NCBI RefSeq assembly: GCF_004364555.1
Contig: NZ_SOAM01000004.1
Coordinates: 1-64,000 of the forward strand
Origin: Amnibacterium kyonggiense
Lineage (GTDB): Bacteria > Actinomycetota > Actinomycetes > Actinomycetales > Microbacteriaceae
Direction: 5' to 3'
DNA: 64,000 bases
Position 1 is the stretch's first letter. Each line of letters starts with the position of its first letter. The notes below the pieces were generated by a model. It made no database searches, had not been told where the DNA came from, and worked only from the letters and a program-made list of their open reading frames with translations. This document shows positions 47,923 to 55,272 of the stretch, one piece after another. The position numbers and the translations under genes are program-made.

Positions 47923-48930
47923 TCAGGCGGACGCGCGCAGCACGAGACGGGTGTGCAGCGTCGTCCGCTCGTACGGGGCATCCGGTCCGAGCTCGATGCG
48001 GCGCAGCAGCGCGCGGGCGCATGCGGCGCCGAGGTCCGCCGCAGGGTTCATCACGGTGGTGAGGCGAGGGCTCACCAGATCGGCGGTCTCGATGTCGTCG
48101 AATCCGACGACGGCCAGGTCCTCGGGCACCCGCAGCCGTGCGGCTCGCGCCGCATCAAGAACACCGATGGCGATGAGGTCGTTCGCGCAGAGCAGTGCTC
48201 GTGGGCGCTCGTCGAGCGCGAGCAGGGCGGCGCCCGCCGAGAACCCTCCGTCTCGCGTGAAGGTCGTGTGGACGATCCAGTCGTCCCGCACCGGGAGTCC
48301 GAGCGCGCTCGATGCGGCTTGAAACGCTGCCAGCCGGACCGGACCCGGTCCCGGCGCCTGCAGCTCCGGGCCGCTGATGAACCCGACGTCGCGGATCCCG
48401 GCTTCGGCGAGGTGTCGAACGGCCGCGCCGATCCCGACGGCGTCATCCGTCCCGACCGCGTCGGCGTACATCGTCTGATCGACTTCCGACACGACGACGA
48501 GCGGGAAGGACGGACCGACGATCGAGCGCAGCTCCGCCGGCTTGGACGACATCGGCTGAATGATCAACCCGTCGACGCCTCGAGCGAGCATCTCGCGGGC
48601 GAGCGACCGTTCCGCGTCGCCGTCTCCGTCAGTGTTGCCGATGAGGATCACGTATCCATCGGCGTTGACGACGTCGTGGACCCCACGCGCAACCGCCGGG
48701 TAGTAGGGGTTGGCGATGTCGGCGACGAGGAGCGCGATCGTGTGCGTGCGTTGCTTGCGGAGCCCGCTGGCGACGAGGTTGGGGCGGTAGTCGAGCTCCT
48801 CGATCGCCCGCATGATGCGCTCGCGGGTCGCCTCCGACACCGCGCGCTTGCCGCTGAGTGCGTGCGAGACGGTCGTCGGGCTGACGCCGGCCACGGCGGC
48901 CACGTCGGCGATCCGGCGTGCTCGAATCAC
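47923..48930 (-). CDS. LacI-family repressor
   Basis: 335 residues from GTG 48930 (GGGAG upstream). The N-terminal helix-turn-helix (RIADVAAVAGVSPTTVSHALSGKRAVSEATRERI) and hinge helix are followed by a periplasmic-binding-protein-like ligand domain ending FDDIETADLVSPRLTTV. It starts the operon for the ADP-ribosylglycohydrolase, importer and kinase, all on the same strand. Two palindromic operators lie just upstream, so it very likely represses itself and the operon until its ligand arrives. Confidence 0.95.
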   Translation of the reverse strand: MIRARRIADVAAVAGVSPTTVSHALSGKRAVSEATRERIMRAIEELDYRPNLVASGLRKQRTHTIALLVADIANPYYPAVARGVHDVVNADGYVILIGNTDGDGDAERSLAREMLARGVDGLIIQPMSSKPAELRSIVGPSFPLVVVSEVDQTMYADAVGTDDAVGIGAAVRHLAEAGIRDVGFISGPELQAPGPGPVRLAAFQAASSALGLPVRDDWIVHTTFTRDGGFSAGAALLALDERPRALLCANDLIAIGVLDAARAARLRVPEDLAVVGFDDIETADLVSPRLTTVMNPAADLGAACARALLRRIELGPDAPYERTTLHTRLVLRASA

Positions 48931-48941
48931 GATCGCTCCCT

Positions 48942-48957
48942 TGCAAATCGATTTGCA
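48942..48957. promoter_or_regulatory. Perfect LacI-type operator O1
   Basis: TGCAAATCGATTTGCA is a perfect 16-base palindrome with the central CG typical of LacI-family sites. It is 12 bases upstream of the repressor's GTG and would overlap the leader or promoter. Confidence 0.85.
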
Positions 48958-49033
48958 GTAACCGCACGTCGATACTGCGGGCGATCCAGGTCGCAGGTCA
49001 ATCGATCAGGGCGAGCAAACTCAATTTGGGTTT

Positions 49034-49049
49034 TGCATCACGATTTGCA
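49034..49049. promoter_or_regulatory. Second LacI-type operator O2
   Basis: TGCATCACGATTTGCA shares the outer TGCA ends and the CGATTTGCA half with O1. Its centre is 92 bases from O1, close to nine helical turns, which would allow loop formation by a tetramer. Confidence 0.65.
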
Positions 49050-49117
49050 CTCACTCGCGCACAGCTCTTTGCGCTGGAGATCGCTGATCACCGCAGCGTG
49101 CGGATCCGGCGCCGGGG

Positions 49118-49348
49118 TCAGGCGCCGAAGAGGGGCGCCTCGTCCGCGGGCGCGCTGATCCGCAGCACGGACCAGCCCTGCGGCGCGGAGAGCCGATCGG
49201 CGTGCACCTCGCACAGGTCGTAGCTGTGCGGCTCCGGCGCCCCCGAGAGCGGGCCGAGCACCGCCATCGAGTCCGCGTAGACGTAGGTCAGCGTCGCCAC
49301 CGCCGGTCGACGGCACGTCTGCCGCGAGCACGGGCGGAGTGTCGACAC
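49118..49348 (-). CDS. DUF3499 zinc protein (Rv3258c-like)
   Basis: 76 residues from GTG 49348. It begins VSTLRPCSRQTCRRPAVATL and has a second Cys/His group in YDLCEVHADRL, forming a small zinc fold. DUF3499 proteins are actinobacteria-specific and lie beside the DUF1025 metallopeptidase and whiB2, as here. The function is not known. The frame upstream is open but implausible. Confidence 0.85.
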   Translation of the reverse strand: MSTLRPCSRQTCRRPAVATLTYVYADSMAVLGPLSGAPEPHSYDLCEVHADRLSAPQGWSVLRISAPADEAPLFGA

Positions 49349-49418
49349 GCGCGCATGGTAAGCACACGGAACGGTCACGATCCCGCGCTGCGTCGGCGCG
49401 GCGCGTACCATCCCCGTC

Positions 49419-49859
49419 ATGGCCCGCTCCCGTCGCGTGTCCCACGCGCCGTCGCCCAGGGGCGGCTTCCGGAACCGGCACGGCCGCGGACTGCGGTCGT
49501 CCGTCACCGGGCCGCACCTCCCGGTGCTGCGCACCCGCGCGGAGACGTTCGAGGGCACGGTCGCCGAGACCGCCGACTACCTGCGGGGGCTCTGGCCGGA
49601 GGACCTCGCGGACGTCTCCTTCGAGATCGCGGGCATCCCGCGCGCCGTCGGCCAGGCCGGCCTCGACCGCTGGTGGGTCGATCAGCACGCGAAGCGGATC
49701 GTGCTCTACCGCCTCCCGATCGAGCGCCTCTCGCACCTCCACGTCGACGACGAGTCGCACCAGCGCATGTACGTCGAGAGCTGCGTGTTCCGCGCGGTCG
49801 CCGAGCTGCTCGGCCGCGATCCGTGGGACCTCGCGCCGGACCGGTTCCGCCACTTCTGA
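49419..49859 (+). CDS. Metallopeptidase-family protein lacking HExxH
   Basis: 146 residues of the DUF1025/zincin-like family (Rv3259-type), with ETFEGTVAETADYLRGLWPEDLADVSFEI and an NAxxIVLYRLPIERL-like core. In active relatives a HExGH motif follows; here the place holds VESCVFRAVAELLG, so the zinc site is gone. The C-terminus PWDLAPDRFRHF is conserved in the same position of other actinobacterial versions. It is divergent from DUF3499 and probably a structural or regulatory member. Confidence 0.8.
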   Translation: MARSRRVSHAPSPRGGFRNRHGRGLRSSVTGPHLPVLRTRAETFEGTVAETADYLRGLWPEDLADVSFEIAGIPRAVGQAGLDRWWVDQHAKRIVLYRLPIERLSHLHVDDESHQRMYVESCVFRAVAELLGRDPWDLAPDRFRHF

Positions 49860-49977
49860 TCATCCGCTGAGCAGCGCCCGCTCCGGCCGATCCGATCGGC
49901 CGAGGCCTCCGAACGACCGCGATACGGCCGACCCTGACCCGGGGCCGTCCGCCGCCCCGATCGGAACGGCCGCAGCC

Positions 49978-50826
49978 ATGATCAGATCCCGAATCCGCTC
50001 CCTGCTCGCCGCGACGGCGGTCGCCGCCGCCCTCGTCGCCGTGCCGTCCGCCGCGCACGCGGCACCGTCCACGGGGTGGGTCCGCGTCGCCCACCTCTCC
50101 CCCGACACGAAGGCCATGGACGTCCGGCTCGCGCAGCTGAGCGGGGACAGCAGCGTCTTCTCGATCGCCGACCTCTCGTACGGCTCGGTCTCGAAGTACC
50201 TGACGCTCGCCGCCGGCCGGTACGCGGTCGCGATGCGTCCCGCCGGCAGCGCCGCGTCCAGCACGCCCGTGGTGTCGAGCTTCGTCGACGTCCGAGCGGG
50301 GAGCGCGACCACCGTCGCCGTGTTCGGCAGGAACGCCGACCTCATGACGAGAGCGATCAGCGACTCGCTCGAGCTGCCGAAGACGGGTGATGCCCGCGTC
50401 CGCGTCGTCCAGGCGTCGACGTCCTCGACCCCCGTCACCGTGACCGCGTCGCCGTCGAGGACGATCGTGTCCGACGCCGCATCCACCACCGTCTCCCCCT
50501 ACGCGGACGTCCGCGCGGGGTCGTGGACGCTGACGGCGACCTCCGGCTCCAGGACCGCGACCACGGCGATCGACCTGCGCGCCGGACAGATCGCGAGCGT
50601 CTTCGTGCTCGATGACGCGAACGGCGGGATCGCGCTGCGACGCGTCCTCGATTCGGCGAGCGTCGGCGGGGTGCCGAGCGGCTACCTCGCGACCGGTGGC
50701 GGCTACCTCGCCCACGAGGCCGAGCAGCAGCGGACCCTCGGCGCACTGACGGCGGGCGGACTCGCCCTGCTCGCCGCAGCGGGGCTCGCGGGGGCCGCCG
50801 TGCGTCGACGGCGCGCTCGTGCGTGA
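49978..50826 (+). CDS. DUF4397 surface protein
   Basis: 282 residues: signal peptide cut near AHA/AP, then two DUF4397 beta domains (WVRVAHLSPDTKAMDVRL; ARVRVVQASTSSTPVTV), then a C-terminal membrane helix (about 255-273) and a basic tail RRRRARA. That tail resembles a sorting signal, but no LPxTG is visible; LATGG at about residue 239 is the nearest candidate. The gene overlaps the class F sortase gene by 8 bases, so the two are probably a substrate-enzyme pair. Confidence 0.85.
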   Translation: MIRSRIRSLLAATAVAAALVAVPSAAHAAPSTGWVRVAHLSPDTKAMDVRLAQLSGDSSVFSIADLSYGSVSKYLTLAAGRYAVAMRPAGSAASSTPVVSSFVDVRAGSATTVAVFGRNADLMTRAISDSLELPKTGDARVRVVQASTSSTPVTVTASPSRTIVSDAASTTVSPYADVRAGSWTLTATSGSRTATTAIDLRAGQIASVFVLDDANGGIALRRVLDSASVGGVPSGYLATGGGYLAHEAEQQRTLGALTAGGLALLAAAGLAGAAVRRRRARA

Positions 50827-51457
50827 GCGCCGGGCGCTCCTCGCAGGGCTCGCGGTGGTCGCCGCGCTCGCGCTGACGGGCTGCTCGACGACCGCCCCGG
50901 TCCGCGCGGCCGCTCCGACCCCGACGGCGTCCCCCACCGTCCGCCCCGCGGCGGCGAAGGCCGCCGGGTTCCAGGACCCCGCCGCCGACGCCACGACGAC
51001 GTCCGGCGCGACGCGCCCCGTGCGCATCGAGATCCCGGCGATCGGCGTGGACGCGGGCCTGATCGACCTCGCCCGGGGCGCGGACGGCGTGCTCGCTGCG
51101 CCGCCGTCGACGGTGCTCGACGAGGCCGGCTGGTACGCGAAGGGCACGGTCCCCGGACGGATCGGTCCGGCCGTCATCGCCGGGCACGTCGACTGGGTCG
51201 ACCGGATCGCGGTCTTCCACCGCCTCGCGGAGCTCCGCGCGGGCGATGCGATCACCGTGGTCATGAACGACGGCTCGAAGGTCCGGTTCACGGTCGACGG
51301 CGTGCGGGAGGTGTCGAAGTTCCACTTCCCCACCGCGGCCGTGTACGGCCCCACGCCCGATCCGCAGCTCCGCGTCATCACCTGCGGCGGACCGTGGGAC
51401 GACGCCCGCGACATCTACAGCGAGAACGTGATCGTCTCCGCCTCCGAGACCGACTGA
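50819..51457 (+). CDS. Class F sortase
   Basis: 212 residues from GTG 50819. A lipobox-like LTGC at Cys22 follows the hydrophobic N-terminus, then a Thr/Pro/Ala linker, then the sortase barrel. Catalytic His is in IAGHVDW, Cys in VITCGG, and the C-terminal strand is YSENVIVSA. Class F sortases link surface proteins to the wall in actinobacteria. The neighbour DUF4397 protein is the natural candidate substrate. Confidence 0.9.
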   Translation: MRERRALLAGLAVVAALALTGCSTTAPVRAAAPTPTASPTVRPAAAKAAGFQDPAADATTTSGATRPVRIEIPAIGVDAGLIDLARGADGVLAAPPSTVLDEAGWYAKGTVPGRIGPAVIAGHVDWVDRIAVFHRLAELRAGDAITVVMNDGSKVRFTVDGVREVSKFHFPTAAVYGPTPDPQLRVITCGGPWDDARDIYSENVIVSASETD

Positions 51458-51585
51458 TCCGACTCCCGCACCGCTTCATGAACGGGTGACCTCGGCCTGC
51501 CGCGTCGGCCGCCTCCGGCGTGGGACGATGCCCACCGCACCCCGCGGCGTGCCGCTCACTCGACGGGGAGGAAGGGGTCCGGAGG

Positions 51586-52368
51586 ATGACGTCCGCACTG
51601 GTGGTGATCCCCACCTATGACGAACGCGAGAACATCCCGATCGTCGTCGCGCGGGCCCTCGCCGCGACGCCGCCCGAGGTCCACCTCCTGGTCGTCGACG
51701 ACGCCTCCCCCGACGGCACCGGCGAGATCGCCGACCGCCTGGCGGCCGAGCACGACCGCGTGCACGTCCTGCACCGTGCCGGCAAGGAGGGCCTCGGTCG
51801 CGCCTACCTCGCCGGCTTCGCCTGGGGGCTCGAGAACGGGTTCGACGCCCTCGTCGAGATGGACGCCGACGGCTCCCACCACCCGGAGGACGTGCCCCGG
51901 CTGCTCGCCCAGCTGGCGGACCACGACCTCGCCCTCGGATCTCGCTGGGTCCCCGGCGGGACCGTCGAGAACTGGCCGCGGCGCCGGCTGCTGCTGAGCC
52001 GCGGCGGGAACTGGTACGCGCGGGTCGCGCTCGGCATCGACGTCCGGGACGTGACCGGCGGCTTCCGCGCCTTCCGTGCCGAGGCGCTGGAGCGGATCCG
52101 CCTCGCGGACGTCGCGTCGCACGGGTACTGCTTCCAGGTCGACCTCGCGTGGCGCGCCCTGCAGGCCGGCCTGCGGGTCGTCGAGATCCCGATCGTGTTC
52201 ACCGAGCGCGTCCACGGCGTCTCGAAGATGAACCAGTCGATCGTGGTCGAGTCGCTGCGCAAGGTCACCTGGTGGGGCCTCCGCCGCCGGGTGCACGCCG
52301 CGTTCGAGCTGCTCGTCCACCACCGTCGGCTCGGCTCGGTCCGCTCGAACAGCTCGCGCGCCGCCTGA
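51586..52368 (+). CDS. Polyprenol-phosphate mannose synthase (GT2)
   Basis: 260 residues. GT2 core: LVVIPTYDERENIPIVV, LLVVDDASPDGTGEIADRL, and the metal site EMDADGSHHPEDV, followed by GSRWVPGGTVENWP and the VTGGFRAFR acceptor motif. This matches Dpm1/Ppm1 enzymes making polyprenyl-P-mannose for glycolipids and O-mannosylation. No fused acyltransferase domain or membrane helix is present. ATG 51586 follows an AGGAAGG site; upstream frame is ignored. Confidence 0.92.
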   Translation: MTSALVVIPTYDERENIPIVVARALAATPPEVHLLVVDDASPDGTGEIADRLAAEHDRVHVLHRAGKEGLGRAYLAGFAWGLENGFDALVEMDADGSHHPEDVPRLLAQLADHDLALGSRWVPGGTVENWPRRRLLLSRGGNWYARVALGIDVRDVTGGFRAFRAEALERIRLADVASHGYCFQVDLAWRALQAGLRVVEIPIVFTERVHGVSKMNQSIVVESLRKVTWWGLRRRVHAAFELLVHHRRLGSVRSNSSRAA

Positions 52369-52387
52369 CCTCCGGCCGGCGAGGCGG

Positions 52388-53611
52388 TCAGACCGTGCGG
52401 TCGGATCGCACGTAGCGCTCGACCGCGCGCGAGGCGCCGCGCTTCGCCGAGCGCGCGACCTTGTGCAGCGGCTTCTCGACGACGCGGAAGAAGCCCCAGC
52501 CGGTCAGCACCGCGAGCGGGATGCCGACGGCTGCGGCGATCGGCCAGTTCCAGTCGCCGACGATCCAGGTGATCGTCGCGAGCACCGGCAGGTGCACGAG
52601 GTAGAGGCTGAAGGAGATCCGCCCGAGGAACTGCGGCACGCGGCCCTCCAGGAACCGGCGGAACCCCGTCGCCGCTCCCGCGACGACCACGACGCCGGCG
52701 CCGCCGAGCGCCTCCAGGCCGATCAGCGCGTGGCTGCCGTCGCTGCCCTCCGGCACGACGGGCGCGAGGAGGAACTCGATGACGAGCAGGAGCAGGCTCG
52801 CGGGGAGGATCACGGCGAGCAGCCGCTTCGCGCGGCGCGACTCGCTCCAGCCCTCGATCGCCCGAAGCCGGACCGCGATCAGCGTGCCGAGGAAGAAGAC
52901 GGGCAGGTACTCGAGCGCCTCGATGCCGCCGACCGTGCCCGCGACGCCGAGCCCCACGGCGAGCAGCCCGGTCGGGAGCCACCAGCGGTGCAGCAGCACC
53001 GCGACGACCAGGAACCCGGGCAGCAGGAGGGAGAAGAGGAACTCCCACTTCAGCGTCCAAAGCACGTTGTTGTACGGGACGCTGTTGCCCATCAGCGAGA
53101 ACTCGACGACGAGGCGCTGCCAGCTCCAGTCCGACTGCACCTGCCCCGCGAGCCAGCTGCCGCCCGTCACCTGCTGCGGCACGCGCGGCACCAGGAGCAG
53201 CAGCGCGGTCGCGAACACGATCGCCGCCCATGCGGGCAGCATCAGCCGCACGACGCGGCTCACGACGAGACCGGGCCAGGAGAAGTCGACGCGGCGGAGC
53301 GCCGGCAGCACGACCACGACGCCGGAGAGCACGAAGAACACGATGACGGCCTCGTGCCCGGCCGTGAGGAGCTTGAGCGGCGTGCGCTCGAGCCACCACC
53401 AGCCGCTCAGCACCGCGGGCTCCCCCGGCGGCTGCGACACCGGCTGGGCGATGAGCAGCACGTGGTGCAGCACGACGAGGAAGGCGGCGACGCCGCGCAG
53501 CCCGTCGAGCGCGTGGAGGCGCTCCCGGTTCCGCCGACGGGTGACGACGGGCGAGGCGGCGACCGCGTCCGGATCGCGCACGGCGACGGCCCGTTCGACC
53601 TCGACCGTCAT
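52388..53611 (-). CDS. Acyltransferase 3 (OafA-like)
   Basis: 407 residues with about ten membrane helices. The family start LHALDGLRGVAAFLVVLHHVLL carries the catalytic-type His pair, and the order of helices with a RISFSLYLVHLPVL segment is typical. Such enzymes O-acetylate or otherwise acylate sugars of surface polymers. It lies convergent with the mannose synthase gene and after DUF5719. A basic C-terminal tail follows the last helix. Confidence 0.9.
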   Translation of the reverse strand: MTVEVERAVAVRDPDAVAASPVVTRRRNRERLHALDGLRGVAAFLVVLHHVLLIAQPVSQPPGEPAVLSGWWWLERTPLKLLTAGHEAVIVFFVLSGVVVVLPALRRVDFSWPGLVVSRVVRLMLPAWAAIVFATALLLLVPRVPQQVTGGSWLAGQVQSDWSWQRLVVEFSLMGNSVPYNNVLWTLKWEFLFSLLLPGFLVVAVLLHRWWLPTGLLAVGLGVAGTVGGIEALEYLPVFFLGTLIAVRLRAIEGWSESRRAKRLLAVILPASLLLLVIEFLLAPVVPEGSDGSHALIGLEALGGAGVVVVAGAATGFRRFLEGRVPQFLGRISFSLYLVHLPVLATITWIVGDWNWPIAAAVGIPLAVLTGWGFFRVVEKPLHKVARSAKRGASRAVERYVRSDRTV

Positions 53612-53715
53612 CCGGCTGCGCCCGGCCGCGGAGTCGTCACGTGCGGCGGCATGCCGGAACCGTACCGGCTGCCGCCCCCTCGGGAGCGGTCCTGCGGGGC
53701 TCAGGACCTGAGCGT

Positions 53716-53737
53716 CCGCTGACGATCCGGTCAGCGG
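53716..53737 (-). terminator. Short hairpin at DUF5719 gene end
   Basis: An 8-base stem (53716-53723 with 53730-53737) spans the stop codon of the DUF5719 gene (53731-53733). It may weaken readthrough into the acyltransferase gene. Nothing else is seen in 53612-53730. Confidence 0.4.
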
Positions 53738-55272
53738 CTGATGCGGACCGGATGCGCCTGCTGATCGGCCGCGGCCGCCGGGTAGCCCGCGAGCGCGTCG
53801 TCCCCGGCGTAGCTCACCGCCGCGCGGAGGCCCGCCGCTCCGGACAGCACGACGACGCCGCGCGTCACCGGGACGGCGACCGAGCCCTTCGCCGGGACCC
53901 GCACGGTGCGGCTGACCGGCCCGGACAGCCGGACGGTCCTCGCCGCACCCGGGTTCGCGATCGACAGGATCGGCGACGGCGCGTCGACCACCGCGATCGC
54001 CGCGCTGCCCGACAGCTCGGGGGCGGCCGCGAACCAGGCGAAGTCGATGCCGCGGGCGGTCGACGTGGCGGACGTGTCCGCGGTCGAGGAGGTCTGGGCT
54101 CCGGAGGCGTCGACCGGGCCGTCGCCGCCGACCAGACCGGCGTCGGAGCCGACGGCCGCGCCGCCCGAGGTCGAGTCGGAGGCGGGCGGCTGGTCCGTCG
54201 GCGTGACGGAGCCGCTCGCGTCGCCGACGACGGCGGTGCGCACCCCGGCGACGAGCGCACGCTTGCCGGTGACGCGGACCGTGTAGGTGCCGTCGGGGAG
54301 GCCGGTGACCGGGAAGTCGGTGACGACGCCGCCCGCGACCCGCCGCCCGAGCGTGACCGGCTGCCCGCCACCGTCAGGCGTGGCGGTGATGGAGACGTCG
54401 GTCGCCGCGGACCCGGGCACGAGCACCCGGACGACCGTCTGCAGATCGGCGTAGTCGTCCGCGCGCTGCGCGGACGCGACCGCGGCGGCGTCCAGCACCC
54501 GGACGCCGGGTACGACCTGCTCGAGCGCCGGCGCCGTGGTCGGCCCCGTCATGTCGAGACCGCCGGACTCGAGCCCGCGCACGGTCCGCTGCTCGAGCGC
54601 CGCGCCGACCCGGCCGCCGGTGGAGGTGACGCGCACCACGGTGCCGCCCGCCGACGGCGCGACGCCCGCGAGGGAGACCGCCGTGCGGCCCTTCGCCGGC
54701 ACGACCAGCTCGCTGAACGAGGCGGCGTCGACGGGGCCGTTCTCCGTCCACACCCGCACGCCCACCTGGGCGGCGACCGGGGACGGGTTCGCGAGGGTCA
54801 GCACGGTGGTGCGGCCGGTCGTGGTCGCGCCGGCGGCGAACCACACGTCGCTCGCCGGGGCGGTGCAGGACGCCGCGGCGAGCCCGGCTGCGTCGCCGAG
54901 GGTCACCTGCTCGACCTGCGCGCCCGCGAGCACGCCGGTCCGGTCGGAGGCGGCGGCGCTGAGCGCTCGCGGGGCCGCGCCGCCGCTGACCTCGCCGCGC
55001 CCGAGCACGACCGTCTTCGGCTTCGCGCCCTTCGCGGTCCCGGCGACGCGGGCGGGCTTGCCGGTGGCGCTCAGCGCGTTCGCGTCGGCGGGATCGGCGC
55101 CCACCGCGATGGCCGGCCCGGGGCAGAGCAGCGACTGCGGCGCGGACGACGGCGTGACCGTCATGGTCTGGTCGGCGCTCCCGAACGCCGGCAGCTGGCC
55201 GACGATCGCCGCCGCTGCGACGCCGGCTGCGACCAGCGCGCTCGCCCCGATGGCCCGTCCGTTCAGCGCCAT
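53731..55272 (-). CDS. DUF5719 membrane-anchored protein
   Basis: 513 residues. One N-terminal membrane helix (about 8-28) is followed by a long outside region of beta domains, many with repeated strand patterns (TVLTLANPSPVAAQVGVRVW, ILSIANPGAARTVRLSG). DUF5719 proteins occur beside a large GT2 in actinobacteria, as here (10-base overlap). Role unknown; presumably envelope assembly. ATG 55272. Confidence 0.85.
   Translation of the reverse strand: MALNGRAIGASALVAAGVAAAAIVGQLPAFGSADQTMTVTPSSAPQSLLCPGPAIAVGADPADANALSATGKPARVAGTAKGAKPKTVVLGRGEVSGGAAPRALSAAASDRTGVLAGAQVEQVTLGDAAGLAAASCTAPASDVWFAAGATTTGRTTVLTLANPSPVAAQVGVRVWTENGPVDAASFSELVVPAKGRTAVSLAGVAPSAGGTVVRVTSTGGRVGAALEQRTVRGLESGGLDMTGPTTAPALEQVVPGVRVLDAAAVASAQRADDYADLQTVVRVLVPGSAATDVSITATPDGGGQPVTLGRRVAGGVVTDFPVTGLPDGTYTVRVTGKRALVAGVRTAVVGDASGSVTPTDQPPASDSTSGGAAVGSDAGLVGGDGPVDASGAQTSSTADTSATSTARGIDFAWFAAAPELSGSAAIAVVDAPSPILSIANPGAARTVRLSGPVSRTVRVPAKGSVAVPVTRGVVVLSGAAGLRAAVSYAGDDALAGYPAAAADQQAHPVRISR

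Noticed and set aside
52463-53722. Long plus-strand frame opposite the acyltransferase
   Set aside because: Highly charged mirror frame without domains; the membrane helices are on the minus strand.
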